Below, piece after piece: positions 49,509 through 58,639 of a stretch of DNA of 64,000 nucleotides. The number at the start of each line of letters is the position of its first letter. The stretch's first letter is position 1. The stretch is from NCBI RefSeq assembly GCF_035917675.1, contig NZ_CP109104.1, positions 7,254,001 to 7,318,000 of the forward strand. Direction: 5' to 3'. Under the pieces are notes generated by a model that was not told where the DNA came from, did not search any database, and worked only from the letters and a program-made list of their open reading frames with translations. A program made the translations under genes and the position numbers. This stretch comes from Streptomyces sp. NBC_01775 (GTDB lineage Bacteria > Actinomycetota > Actinomycetes > Streptomycetales > Streptomycetaceae).

Positions 49509-51230
49509 ATGGTGCGGTACCGGGGCAGGCACGCAGCAATGAGACAGGGCGCCACGAACAGGCGGCGCAGGGCGTTCGGCGGCAAGAGGCTCCGCCGCGG
49601 ACTGGGCGGAACGGCGGTGGCCGCCATCGTCATGGCGGCGCTGACCGCGTCCCAGGCACCCGGCGTGGAGCCGGGCGGAAAACAGGACGGGAAAAAGGGC
49701 CACTCGGACACGGCCCAGGACGGCTCTACCGGCGACGACTCGTACCACACCGAGCTGCCGCCGCTGGAGACCCCCAACCCGCCCGGCGGCGACGCCCCCG
49801 GCAGCGCAGGCGACGAATCGGGCATACCGGCCTCGGTGTTGGACGCCTACAAGAAGGCCGCCAAGTCGCTCGCCTCGTCCTCGACCGGCTGCGGGCTGCG
49901 CTGGGAGGTCCTTGCCGCCATAGGCAAGGTCGAGTCCGGCCAGGCGCGCGGCGGCGCCGTCGACGAGAAAGGTACGACGCTGCGGCCCATCCTGGGCCCG
50001 GTGCTCAACGGCCAGGGCTTCGCCAGCATCAAGGACACCGACGGCGGCAAGTGGGACGACGACGCCGAGTACGACCGCGCCGTCGGGCCCATGCAGTTCA
50101 TACCCTCCACCTGGAGCCGGTGGGGCGCCGACGGCAACGGCGACGGCCGCAAGGACCCCAACAACGTCTACGACGCAGCACTGGCAGCGGGCGAATACCT
50201 GTGCGCGGACGGCCGTGACCTGGCGGTCAAGGCCGACCTGGACCGGGCGATCCTCAGCTACAACCACTCGAACGACTACCTGCGTACGGTCCTCTCCTGG
50301 TTCGACTACTACCGCAAGGGCACCCACTCGGTGCCCGACGGCGAGGGCGCTTTGCCGACCTCGCCCGGAGCGGGCGGCTCGGGTGACAGGTCCTCGCAGG
50401 GCTCCGCCGAACGCGGCGGAAGCGGTAGCGGCGGCAAGGGCGGCAAGGGCGGGGGAAGCAAGGGCGGGTCCGGTCACAGCAAGCCCGGCAAGGGCGGCTC
50501 CAACGGCGGCTCCGGCGGCGGGGGTGGCCAAGGCGGCGGCAGCCACAGCCCGAGTCCGAGCCCCAAGCCGACGGCCCCCTCCTCCCTCAAGCGCGTCGGC
50601 GCCAAGGACCTCACCGCGGCGGCGGGCGAGAGCTTCGCCAAGCGGCCCCAGGTCAAGGCCGCGACGTCCAGCGGCAAGGGCGTCAAGGGTGTCCACGTCC
50701 GCTTCGAGATCCGTGGTGAGACCGGAGCGAGCTTCGCGGGCGGCATCAAGAGCGTGGCCGTCGCCACGAACTCCGCCGGCGTCGCCACGGCCCCCGCGCT
50801 GAGCGCGGGCGGCGAGACCGGCTCCTTCACGGTGCGCGCCTCGGCCCCGGGCAAGGGTCTGGGCACCGTCGACTTCGCCGCCTCGGTGACCGCACCGAGG
50901 GCGGAGGCGCTGGCCCGCACGGGCGACGCGGCGCTGGAGGCCGAGAAGAACGGGACCTTCGCGAACGCGGTCGAGGTCAAGGCCACGCGAGGCGGCAAGG
51001 CGGCGGCGGGCGTCGCGGTGACCGCGGCCTTGGCCGACATGTCGAAGGGCCCCTTCTTCAAGGACGCCGACGGAAAGCCTCTGCGTACCCTTCAGGGCCT
51101 CAAGACCGATGCCAACGGCATCCTGAAGCTCCCCCCGCTCTACGCTGACGCGACCCCCGGCACCTATACCCTCACCCTCACCGCCACAGGCGGCGCCAAG
51201 CTGGAGGTAAAACTCACCATCAAGGGCTGA
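49509..51230 (+). CDS. secreted lytic transglycosylase with C-terminal Ig-like domains
   Basis: The 573-residue protein has a basic N-terminus and hydrophobic segment (T-A-V-A-A-I-V-M-A-A-L-T-A) acting as signal or anchor. An MltB-like (SLT_2/3) transglycosylase domain at about 100-290 follows, with catalytic Glu in A-A-I-G-K-V-E-S-G-Q and substrate motifs G-P-M-Q-F-I-P-S-T-W and L-S-Y-N-H-S. A Gly/Ser/Lys-rich flexible linker (about 290-360) leads to two immunoglobulin-like blocks. It should cleave peptidoglycan outside the cell. ATG 49509 has GGGGAGAGGA about 12 nt upstream; an ATG at 49539 is an alternative. I looked for, and did not see, a c-di-AMP riboswitch in the 168 bp after the polA terminator. 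Confidence 0.9.
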   Translation: MVRYRGRHAAMRQGATNRRRRAFGGKRLRRGLGGTAVAAIVMAALTASQAPGVEPGGKQDGKKGHSDTAQDGSTGDDSYHTELPPLETPNPPGGDAPGSAGDESGIPASVLDAYKKAAKSLASSSTGCGLRWEVLAAIGKVESGQARGGAVDEKGTTLRPILGPVLNGQGFASIKDTDGGKWDDDAEYDRAVGPMQFIPSTWSRWGADGNGDGRKDPNNVYDAALAAGEYLCADGRDLAVKADLDRAILSYNHSNDYLRTVLSWFDYYRKGTHSVPDGEGALPTSPGAGGSGDRSSQGSAERGGSGSGGKGGKGGGSKGGSGHSKPGKGGSNGGSGGGGGQGGGSHSPSPSPKPTAPSSLKRVGAKDLTAAAGESFAKRPQVKAATSSGKGVKGVHVRFEIRGETGASFAGGIKSVAVATNSAGVATAPALSAGGETGSFTVRASAPGKGLGTVDFAASVTAPRAEALARTGDAALEAEKNGTFANAVEVKATRGGKAAAGVAVTAALADMSKGPFFKDADGKPLRTLQGLKTDANGILKLPPLYADATPGTYTLTLTATGGAKLEVKLTIKG

Positions 51231-51245
51231 CCCCTCCCTTCTCGT

Positions 51246-51276
51246 GTCGCCCCCGGTGCTCCGTACCGGGGGCGAC
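51246..51276 (+). terminator. terminator of the transglycosylase gene
   Basis: GTCGCCCCCGGT (51246-51257) pairs perfectly with ACCGGGGGCGAC (51265-51276), 12 bp with a 7-nt loop, 16 nt after the stop. Confidence 0.85.
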
Positions 51277-51300
51277 GGCGTGTGCGTGCGCACCCTCTCC

Positions 51301-51383
51301 CAGCCCCAGCCCCAGCCCCAGCCCCAGCCCCAGCCCCAGCCCCAGCCCCAGCCCCAGTCCAAGCCCCAGCCCCAGCCGCAACG
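51301..51383. repeat. hexanucleotide tandem repeat (CAGCCC)
   Basis: About nine perfect CAGCCC units are followed by degenerate ones (CAGTCC, AAGCCC, CAGCCC, CAGCCG). It lies in the spacer after a terminator. The Gln-Pro or Trp-Gly frames it creates on the two strands are unlikely to be genes. Confidence 0.9.
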
Positions 51384-51639
51384 GCGCCCAGCCGAGACGG
51401 CTCATGCCCGGCCGCAGGGCCACGCGCCGAGCCGGGCTCCCAGTAAGGGGCCACCCCCAATCGCGCGGTCACCCTCGCGCCGGCCCGACACGGGGCGCGG
51501 GCACCCATCACGCTGACGCGTCCCAAGGCGTTCCCATCAAGCGCGGCGCTTGCTACCGTGCCCCGGCAACTGACGGAGCATCAGTTCGCGTGTCCCTGCC
51601 CCCGGGAGGGCTCGCGTGCCCACCCCCGGGAGGCCCCGT

Positions 51640-51774
51640 ATGCGAGCCCTCATCGCGGCCGTCATCGGCCTGGCCGCGGCCCTCGCGCTCGTCCTCACGA
51701 TCACCGCCGTCGGCGCACCGCCGGGCGAGACCTCGAAGAAGCCGCTGCACACCACCGTTCCCCAGCACCCATAA
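51640..51774 (+). CDS. SPW_0924-family small membrane protein
   Basis: This 44-residue protein has one hydrophobic segment (L-I-A-A-V-I-G-L-A-A-A-L-A-L-V-L-T-I) and a short C-terminal tail ending T-T-V-P-Q-H-P. I recognise this as the short conserved streptomycete family annotated SPW_0924. It is 12 nt upstream of the DUF3068 gene, and the pair probably forms an operon. Function unknown. Confidence 0.8.
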   Translation: MRALIAAVIGLAAALALVLTITAVGAPPGETSKKPLHTTVPQHP

Positions 51775-51786
51775 GCAGGAGGCAGC

Positions 51787-52839
51787 ATGCGCAGGAAAGC
51801 GAGCCTCGTCCTCCTGGCGCTGGCGGTGTTCTTCGCGGCGCTCTCGCCCCTGATCCGCTGGTACGCCTTCCCGCGCCTGGCGAAGATCCCGCCCAGCCAA
51901 TATCAGGACATGGTCCTGGAGGCGAAGAACGCCACCCTCCTCGACTACGCCACGATGAAGTCCAAGAAGGTCGACAAGGTCAGCATCGTGCAGACCCTCA
52001 AGGGCAACGTGAAAGAGGCCGAGAAGGTCAAGGACCGCACAGGGCGCGACGTGGTCGTCTGGGACTCGCTCAGCTACGTGGCCGATCCCAAGGGCAAGAT
52101 GGTCTCCCAGATCCCCGAGCGCTACATCTTCGACGCCCACTCCCAGGAGCCCGTGCACGCCTCCGGCGAACATGTCGACGGCGACCGGGTGCGCCGCGAG
52201 GGCATCGAGTACAAGTGGCCCTTCCTCACCGAGAAGCGCGACTACGAGTACTTCGACTTCCAGACCCGCACCTCGGCCCCCATCCACTACAAGGGCACCC
52301 GCACCGTCCGCGGCCTGGAGGTCTACTACTTCGAGCAGGACATCCCCTGGACCAAGGTGAAGGTCCCCAAGAAGCTGCCCATGGGCGCGACCCCCGAGGT
52401 CGTCAAGCAGGCCGGAATGGAGCGCTGGTACACCACCAAGCGGATGTTCTGGGTCGAGCCGACCACCGGCGCACCCGTCGACGGCCAGGAGATCCACAAG
52501 GAGCAGATGCGCTGGACGGGCAAGCCCGGCAAGAAGCCGCTGACCGCCTTCGCCGGGCACGTCAAGATGCGCCCCGACTACCAGGACGCGACGGTCGACC
52601 TGGTCTCCTCCCAGCGCCGGCTCGTCCTGGCGATGACGACGTATCTGCCCTGGGGCTTCCTCGTCCTCGGCGGCGCTTTGCTGGCTCTCTCCCTCACGCT
52701 GGAGGCCAGGGGCCGAGGCCGCGCCGCCTCCGGTGCGGCCCCGGGCGCGGACGGGGACGACGGGGACGGCGGGGACGGCGGGATTGCCGGGGACGGCCGC
52801 CCGGCCGGTCCGCCCGGCAGACACCGGCTTCAGGTGTGA
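51787..52839 (+). CDS. DUF3068 (PorA-like) membrane protein
   Basis: The 350-residue protein has an N-terminal membrane segment, a ~260-residue extracytoplasmic domain and a second membrane segment near 295-315 (Y-L-P-W-G-F-L-V-L-G-G-A-L-L-A-L), then a disordered Gly/Asp tail (D-G-D-D-G-D-G-G-D-G-G). This is the DUF3068 layout found across actinobacteria, with unknown function at the cell surface. ATG 51787 follows a strong AGGAGG. The gene ends 27 bp before the converging helicase gene. Confidence 0.9.
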   Translation: MRRKASLVLLALAVFFAALSPLIRWYAFPRLAKIPPSQYQDMVLEAKNATLLDYATMKSKKVDKVSIVQTLKGNVKEAEKVKDRTGRDVVVWDSLSYVADPKGKMVSQIPERYIFDAHSQEPVHASGEHVDGDRVRREGIEYKWPFLTEKRDYEYFDFQTRTSAPIHYKGTRTVRGLEVYYFEQDIPWTKVKVPKKLPMGATPEVVKQAGMERWYTTKRMFWVEPTTGAPVDGQEIHKEQMRWTGKPGKKPLTAFAGHVKMRPDYQDATVDLVSSQRRLVLAMTTYLPWGFLVLGGALLALSLTLEARGRGRAASGAAPGADGDDGDGGDGGIAGDGRPAGPPGRHRLQV

Positions 52840-52866
52840 CAGAGCCGGGGGAGGGAGCGGGGGTCC

Positions 52867-55479
52867 TCAGCTTCCTGAAGCCCCCCGCTCCCGCGCCGCC
52901 TGCTTCGCCTTCGTATGCCGCGTCGCCTCCGCCGAGGCCGGGTCCTCCGGCCACGGATGCTTCGGGTAGCGCCCGCGCAGACCCGCGCGCACCGACGGAT
53001 ACCCGTTCTCCCAGAAGGAGGCGAGGTCGGAGGTGACCGCCGCCGGGCGCCCGGCCGGGGAGAGGAGATGCACGCGCACCGCCACCCGCCCGCCCGCGAG
53101 CCGTGGTGTCTCGCGCGCGCCGAACATCTCCTGGACCTTCACGGCCAGCACCGGAGGGTGCTGCTCATAGTCGACCCGGACGCGGGACCCCGAGGGGACC
53201 TCGATCCGCTCCGGCGCCAGCTCCTCCAGCCGCGCCGCCTCACCGGACGCCCAGGGCAGCAGCCCCGACAGCATCGCGGCGGCGTCGATCCGGGCGAGGC
53301 CGGCGCGGGACCGCACCGTGCCCAGCCACTCCTCGGCCCGCTCCAGCAGCGCCTCGTCGGAGACGTCGGGCCAGGGCTCGCCCAGCTCATGGTGGAGGAA
53401 TCCCAGCCGGCGCCGCAGCGATACGGCGCTCTCCGTCCAGCGCAGCAGTCCGAGGCCGGACTGGCGCAGTCCCTCCAGCGCGGCGGCCCACAGCCGTTCC
53501 GGCGCGGGGCGGGGCAGCGCGCGCACGGCAAGCCGCACGGCGCCGAGCGACTCCACCTCCTGCGCCACGACATCCCCCTCGTCCCCGCGTGCGGCGTCCC
53601 ATCGCACCTCCTCGCGGAGCTCGTGCAGCGCGCCCGCCGCCTCCAGCGCCGTCCGTTCGTCGACGGCGACCGCGAGCCGCACCCGGGCCGAGGCGGCGCC
53701 CGCCGGCCGGTCGGCGACGGCGACGGCCAGCCAGGGCGTGCCCCGCAGTGCGCTGTCCCGGCCCAGCTCGGCCCGGGTCCCGGCGACCATCAGATACGAG
53801 GTCCCGCTCCGCGCCCGCCCGATACGCTCGGGCTGGGCCAGCGCGACGACCATGCCCACGGCCTCGTCGTCGCTGAGGAACCGCCCACGGCCGGCTCCTT
53901 CCCCCGGGCCGCCCTCCTGCCGGCCGCCCTCCGCGCCCAGCAGCGCCCGCAGCCGCCGTACCTCCGCCACCCAGCGCGCCCCGTACGGGTCGCCACCGCG
54001 CCGCGCGCGGGCCCGCCGCAGTGCCTCGGCCGCGTCGTCGCCGTACTCGCGCGGCGGCTCCTCGCTCAGCAACGCCACGGTTTCCGCCGCCAGTTGGGGA
54101 CCCACGGCCGCCGCCCCGTCCAGCAGCGCACGGGCCAGCCGGGGGTGCAGTCCGAGACGTGCCATCCGGGCGCCCCGTGCTGTCACCCGCCCCGCGCCGT
54201 CCAGCGCACCGACGGCGCGCAGCGTGGCGTGGGCCGCCGCCATCGCGCCCTGCGGCGGCGCGTCCAGCAGAGCCAGGCTCGCGGCCCCCGGGTCGCCCCA
54301 GCAGGCGGCCTGAAGCGCGAAGGCCGTCAGATCGGCGACAGCGATCTCGGGGGAGGGCTCCTTGGGCCGCCCCGTGTCCTCGCCCTGGGGCCAGCACCGG
54401 AAGGTGACCCCCGGCGCCTCGCGCCCGGCCCGGCCCGCCCGCTGGTCGGCGCCCGCACGGGAGACCCGTACCGTCGCCAGCGAGCCCAGACCCCGCGCGT
54501 GGTCCATCCGCGGCTCCCGCGCGAGCCCCGAGTCGACCACGACCCGCACACCGGGCACCGTCAGGCTCGACTCGGCGACGGCGGTCGAGAGGATCACCCG
54601 CCGCCTGCGAGGATTCCCGTCCCCGTTCCCGTTCCCGCCCCCGCCCCGCAGCACCGTGTCCTGCACCGCGGCCGGGGCGCGTCCGTGCAGCTGCAATACC
54701 TCCGCACCCAGAGCCGCCACGTCCGTCAGCAGCGCGCCGACCCTGTTGATCTCGCCGACACCGGGCAGGAAGCACAGCACGTCGCCCTCCGGCACCGTCT
54801 CCAGCGCCTCACGCACCGTCGCGGCGACATGGCGCAACAGCGCCGGGTCCACCCAGGTCCCGTGCGCGGGCCGCACCCCGGACGGCGGCGGGGCATGCCG
54901 CACGTCCACCGGGTGGCTCGTCCCGCTGCCGTGGACGACCGGTGCCGACAGCAGCCGCGCCCACGCCTCGCTGTCCTGCGTGGCGGAAGCGGCGATCAGC
55001 CGCAGGTCGGGGCGGAGCGTGGCGCGTACGTCCAGCAGGAAGGCGAGCGCCGTATCGGCGTCCAGATGGCGCTCGTGGCACTCGTCCATGAGGACCACGT
55101 CCACGCCGGGCAACTCCTGGTCGCGCTGGAGGCGTTGCAGCAGTACCCCGGTGGTGACGACCTCCACCCGGGTCCGCGGTCCCGCACGGCGCTCACCGCG
55201 CACGGTGAAGCCGACGCTGTCCCCGGGCTGTTCACCCAGCAGCCAGGCCATCCGGCGCGCCGCCGAGCGGGCCGCCATCCGGCGCGGCTCGGCGACCAGA
55301 ACGGTGCGCGCGGCGGCGCCGTCGTCGAGCAGGCCCGCCAGGGCGAGCGGGATCAAGGTGGTCTTGCCGGTACCGGGAGGGGCGTGCACCACGGCTGCCC
55401 CACTGCCCCGCAGCGCCTCGCGCACCCGTGGCAGCGCCTCCCCGATGGGCAGCCGCGCCAGCTCGTCCGTTCTCAGCAC
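52867..55479 (-). CDS. hrpB: ATP-dependent helicase, HrpB type
   Basis: The 870-residue superfamily 2 DEAH/RHA helicase has Walker A P-P-G-T-G-K-T-T, motif II in the variant D-E-C-H, motif III S-A-T, motif VI Q-R-A-G-R-A-G-R, a ratchet-like helical domain and the C-terminal HrpB domain. Substrate in bacteria is unclear (RNA or mRNA-related). A disordered G-G-G-G-N-G-N-G-D-G insert lies before motif V. GTG 55479 is the second of two 20-bp near-identical start regions. The upstream copy opens an 8-codon ORF whose TGA (55473-55475) overlaps the start of this gene. It lies 28 bp downstream of the methyltransferase gene. Confidence 0.93.
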   Translation of the reverse strand: MLRTDELARLPIGEALPRVREALRGSGAAVVHAPPGTGKTTLIPLALAGLLDDGAAARTVLVAEPRRMAARSAARRMAWLLGEQPGDSVGFTVRGERRAGPRTRVEVVTTGVLLQRLQRDQELPGVDVVLMDECHERHLDADTALAFLLDVRATLRPDLRLIAASATQDSEAWARLLSAPVVHGSGTSHPVDVRHAPPPSGVRPAHGTWVDPALLRHVAATVREALETVPEGDVLCFLPGVGEINRVGALLTDVAALGAEVLQLHGRAPAAVQDTVLRGGGGNGNGDGNPRRRRVILSTAVAESSLTVPGVRVVVDSGLAREPRMDHARGLGSLATVRVSRAGADQRAGRAGREAPGVTFRCWPQGEDTGRPKEPSPEIAVADLTAFALQAACWGDPGAASLALLDAPPQGAMAAAHATLRAVGALDGAGRVTARGARMARLGLHPRLARALLDGAAAVGPQLAAETVALLSEEPPREYGDDAAEALRRARARRGGDPYGARWVAEVRRLRALLGAEGGRQEGGPGEGAGRGRFLSDDEAVGMVVALAQPERIGRARSGTSYLMVAGTRAELGRDSALRGTPWLAVAVADRPAGAASARVRLAVAVDERTALEAAGALHELREEVRWDAARGDEGDVVAQEVESLGAVRLAVRALPRPAPERLWAAALEGLRQSGLGLLRWTESAVSLRRRLGFLHHELGEPWPDVSDEALLERAEEWLGTVRSRAGLARIDAAAMLSGLLPWASGEAARLEELAPERIEVPSGSRVRVDYEQHPPVLAVKVQEMFGARETPRLAGGRVAVRVHLLSPAGRPAAVTSDLASFWENGYPSVRAGLRGRYPKHPWPEDPASAEATRHTKAKQAARERGASGS

Positions 55480-55507
55480 TGATCGTCCGTTCTCGGCACC
55501 GACGCGG

Positions 55508-56440
55508 TCACTCCGGCCGGGTGCAGACGAAGATCGCGGTCCCGGGGATGAGTCGGCCCCGCAGCGGGGACCAGCCGCCCCAGACCTGCTGGTTCCATTC
55601 CGGCCATTCTGGTTCGACGAGATCGTCCAGCCGGAAGCCGGCGCCCACCAGCTCCCGCACCCGGTCGCCCAGGGTCCGGTGGTGCTCCACATACACCGTG
55701 CGCCCCTGCTCGTCCTGCTCGACGTACGGCATCCGGTCGAAGTAGGAGCCCAGCGCGGTGAGCCCCTCGGGACCGGGCTCGTCGTCGAAGGACCAGCGCA
55801 GGGGGTGGGTGAGGGAGAAGACCCAGCGCCCACCGGGCCGCAGCACCCGCCGGACCTCGGTGAAGACCCGCTCGGGGTCGGCGACGAACGGGATCGCGCC
55901 GTAAGCCGAGCAGGCCAGATCGAAGGAGGAGTCGGCGAAGGGCAGCGCCCGCGCGTCCGCCTCGATCAGCGGAAACCCCAGGTCACCGCCGGATCCGTCG
56001 CCGATCCGCAGGGCGTGCTGGAGCTGGCGGTGGGAGAGGTCGAGCGCGACGGGCCGCGCGCCCTGGGCGGCCAGCCAGCGCGAGCACTGGGCCGCGCCGG
56101 CGCCCACCTCCAGGACGTCGAGGCCACGCAGCCCGGCAGTGGGCCCGAGCAGCCCGGCCTCGGCCTCGTCCAGGCCCTCCGGCCCCCAGACGAAACGGGC
56201 ATCACCCAGGAAATCGCCGTGATCGTTCTGGTACTCGTCGGCGTTGCGGTCCCACCAGCCGCGGTTCGCGTGGCTGCTCTCGCCGCCCCCGGCGGGCCGC
56301 CGCATGGCCACCGCCTGCTCGTCCACTCCGCCGCCTCCCTGGCCGTCCGTGCCGTGCCCGTCTGCCCCGCCATGGCCGGACGCCGCGCCGTGGTGTGCGA
56401 CGGGCTGGACGCCCCCGCCCACATCGTGCTTTTGTTCCAT
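55508..56440 (-). CDS. class I SAM-dependent methyltransferase
   Basis: The 310-residue protein has a Gly/His-rich disordered ~45-residue N-terminus. A motif G-W-W-D-R-N-A-D-E-Y-Q follows, which precedes the Rossmann methyltransferase core: motif I V-L-E-V-G-A-G-A-A-Q-C-S, the acidic end of strand 2 (V-A-L-D-L-S), and post-I A-D-A-R-A-L-P-F. Substrate unknown; relatives include small-molecule methyltransferases. ATG 56440 is the first start after the rpsA-side promoter region; upstream Met codons at 56680 and 56602 seem less likely. It may be co-transcribed with hrpB. Confidence 0.88.
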   Translation of the reverse strand: MEQKHDVGGGVQPVAHHGAASGHGGADGHGTDGQGGGGVDEQAVAMRRPAGGGESSHANRGWWDRNADEYQNDHGDFLGDARFVWGPEGLDEAEAGLLGPTAGLRGLDVLEVGAGAAQCSRWLAAQGARPVALDLSHRQLQHALRIGDGSGGDLGFPLIEADARALPFADSSFDLACSAYGAIPFVADPERVFTEVRRVLRPGGRWVFSLTHPLRWSFDDEPGPEGLTALGSYFDRMPYVEQDEQGRTVYVEHHRTLGDRVRELVGAGFRLDDLVEPEWPEWNQQVWGGWSPLRGRLIPGTAIFVCTRPE

Positions 56441-56598
56441 AGCGTCTGTCGCCGTACTCTCGTTGATGTCCGCTGCCGGACCCGGCAGGACACCGAAGAT
56501 GATCTCCGGAGCGCGCCGGGCGAAGGCCATCTGACCATGCGAAGCGGCGAGTTGTGCCGGGTATGGGCCGTTCCATCCCAGGTGTGCTCTTTCGCGCA

Positions 56599-56627
56599 TT
56601 GACCATGCCCAGCGGCCCCCGTATGCT
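56599..56627 (+). promoter_or_regulatory. rpsA promoter
   Basis: TTGACC (56599-56604), a 17-bp spacer and TATGCT (56622-56627) make a strong principal-sigma promoter. It gives an rpsA leader of about 175 nt. Confidence 0.8.
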
Positions 56628-56808
56628 ACAAGTTGCGCTGCGGGCCTGTGCGCCTCAGACGGAGCAGGCCGCGCTCGCATCGGTTGTATGTCCCCTCGGG
56701 TTTCCTGTCTCTCAAGGCTGTCCGGCTGACTTGCATGTGGTGCGAATCAAGGGCTCTCGGCGTAGCAGTACCTACGACTCAATGTCCGTACCGGAGACCG
56801 TTAACCAC
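56628..56808 (+). other. rpsA 5' leader region
   Basis: About 175 nt of untranslated leader lie between the promoter and the ATG. No long perfect stem is obvious. An in-frame ATG at 56782 would add nine residues but lacks a good ribosome-binding site. A long structured leader would suit feedback control by S1, as known in other bacteria; not shown here. Confidence 0.4.
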
Positions 56809-58335
56809 ATGACGAGCAGCACCGAGACCTCCGCCACCACTCCGCAGGTTGCGGTAAACGACATCGGTTCCGAGGAAGAATTCCTCGCCGCGATCGACGA
56901 GACGATCAAGTACTTCAACGACGGCGACATCGTCGACGGCGTCATCGTGAAGGTCGACCGGGACGAGGTCCTGCTCGATATCGGTTATAAGACCGAAGGT
57001 GTCATCCCTTCCCGAGAGCTGTCGATCAAGCATGACGTCGACCCGAACGAGGTCGTGGCCGTCGGCGACGAGATCGAGGCCCTGGTTCTCCAGAAGGAGG
57101 ACAAGGAAGGCCGCCTGATCCTCTCGAAGAAGCGCGCTCAGTACGAGCGTGCCTGGGGCACCATCGAGAAGATCAAGGAAGAGGACGGCATCGTCACCGG
57201 TACCGTCATCGAGGTCGTCAAGGGTGGTCTCATCCTCGACATCGGCCTCCGCGGCTTCCTGCCGGCCTCTCTCGTCGAGATGCGCCGCGTCCGCGACCTT
57301 CAGCCGTACGTCGGCAAGGAGCTCGAAGCCAAGATCATCGAGCTGGACAAGAACCGCAACAACGTGGTCCTGTCCCGCCGTGCCTGGCTGGAGCAGACGC
57401 AGAGCGAGGTCCGCCAGACCTTCCTCACCACCCTCCAGAAGGGCCAGGTGCGCTCCGGCGTCGTCTCCTCCATCGTCAACTTCGGTGCCTTCGTGGACCT
57501 GGGTGGCGTCGACGGACTGGTGCACGTCTCCGAGCTGTCCTGGAAGCACATCGACCACCCCTCCGAGGTTGTCGAGGTCGGCCAGGAGGTCACGGTCGAG
57601 GTCCTGGACGTCGACATGGACCGCGAGCGCGTCTCCCTGTCGCTCAAGGCGACCCAGGAAGACCCGTGGCAGCAGTTCGCCCGGACCCACCAGATCGGCC
57701 AGGTCGTCCCCGGCAAGGTCACCAAGCTGGTGCCGTTCGGTGCGTTCGTCCGCGTCGACGAGGGCATCGAGGGTCTGGTCCACATCTCCGAGCTGGCCGA
57801 GCGCCACGTGGAGATCCCGGAGCAGGTCGTCCAGGTCAACGACGAGATCTTCGTCAAGGTCATCGACATCGACCTGGAGCGTCGCCGCATCAGCCTCTCG
57901 CTGAAGCAGGCGAACGAGTCGTTCGGCGCCGACCCGTCGGCCGTCGAGTTCGACCCCACGCTCTACGGCATGGCGGCGTCCTACGACGACCAGGGCAACT
58001 ACATCTACCCCGAGGGCTTCGACCCCGAGACCAACGACTGGCTCGAGGGCTTCGAGACCCAGCGCGAGGCGTGGGAGAACCAGTACGCCGAGGCGCAGTC
58101 CCGCTTCGAGCAGCACCAGGCCCAGGTCATCAAGTCCCGCGAGGCCGACGAGCAGGCTGCGGCGGAGGGTGCGACCTCCACCAGCGCTCCGGCGCCGCAG
58201 GGCGGCGGTGGCGGCGGCCAGGGTGGTGGCGGCGGCTCCTACTCGTCCGAGGGTTCGGAGGAGGACAGCGGCGCGCTGGCCTCCGACGAGGCACTCGCCG
58301 CCCTCCGCGAGAAGCTTGCCGGTGGTCAGAGCTAA
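56809..58335 (+). CDS. rpsA: 30S ribosomal protein S1
   Basis: The 508-residue protein has four S1 RNA-binding domains from about residue 40 to 365. Typical strand motifs recur in each (V-D-G-V-I-V-K-V-D-R-D-E, G-L-R-G-F-L-P-A-S, V-N-F-G-A-F-V-D-L-G, V-P-F-G-A-F-V-R-V-D). Actinobacterial S1 has four such domains rather than the six of E. coli. The C-terminus is acidic and Gly-rich. Codons are those of a highly expressed gene (few rare codons). ATG 56809 (M-T-S-S-T-E) is the usual start. Confidence 0.97.
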   Translation: MTSSTETSATTPQVAVNDIGSEEEFLAAIDETIKYFNDGDIVDGVIVKVDRDEVLLDIGYKTEGVIPSRELSIKHDVDPNEVVAVGDEIEALVLQKEDKEGRLILSKKRAQYERAWGTIEKIKEEDGIVTGTVIEVVKGGLILDIGLRGFLPASLVEMRRVRDLQPYVGKELEAKIIELDKNRNNVVLSRRAWLEQTQSEVRQTFLTTLQKGQVRSGVVSSIVNFGAFVDLGGVDGLVHVSELSWKHIDHPSEVVEVGQEVTVEVLDVDMDRERVSLSLKATQEDPWQQFARTHQIGQVVPGKVTKLVPFGAFVRVDEGIEGLVHISELAERHVEIPEQVVQVNDEIFVKVIDIDLERRRISLSLKQANESFGADPSAVEFDPTLYGMAASYDDQGNYIYPEGFDPETNDWLEGFETQREAWENQYAEAQSRFEQHQAQVIKSREADEQAAAEGATSTSAPAPQGGGGGGQGGGGGSYSSEGSEEDSGALASDEALAALREKLAGGQS

Positions 58336-58362
58336 CTCCTGACCCCGGGCTCAAGCCCGCGA

Positions 58363-58404
58363 CGAGGCCCGCACTCCCCAGGGAGTGCGGGCCTCGCCCA
58401 TTTT
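58363..58404 (+). terminator. rpsA terminator
   Basis: CGAGGCCCGCACTCC (58363-58377) pairs perfectly over 15 bp with GGAGTGCGGGCCTCG (58382-58396) around a 4-nt loop and is followed by CCCATTTT. Classical intrinsic terminator. Confidence 0.92.
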
Positions 58405-58639
58405 CGCGACCCCTTGGGCCTCTCGTCCGGATCTTGCCGGGCTCGCGGTGTCCGGCACCGCTACCTGATCCGGCCCGATCCGAACGGCAGCCCTGATTCC
58501 GCGCCGCAGCGGCGGCGCACCGCCATCCCGGGTGGTCACATCGGGGGCGCCATGTCGTCGCGTACGGCGCACGGCAGAGGCGGGAATGACGGGCGGGCGG
58601 CGGGCGTTGAGCGTATGTATGCCAGAGGAGCGTGAATCA

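Noticed and set aside
51244..51516. A 90-codon Gln-Pro-rich frame on + and a Trp-Gly-rich frame on - through the CAGCCC array
   Set aside because: Both are produced by the hexamer repeat; no ribosome-binding site and no motif outside the repeat.
53139..53573. Arg/Trp-rich frames inside the hrpB gene
   Set aside because: Out-of-frame reading of hrpB; no independent start or motif.
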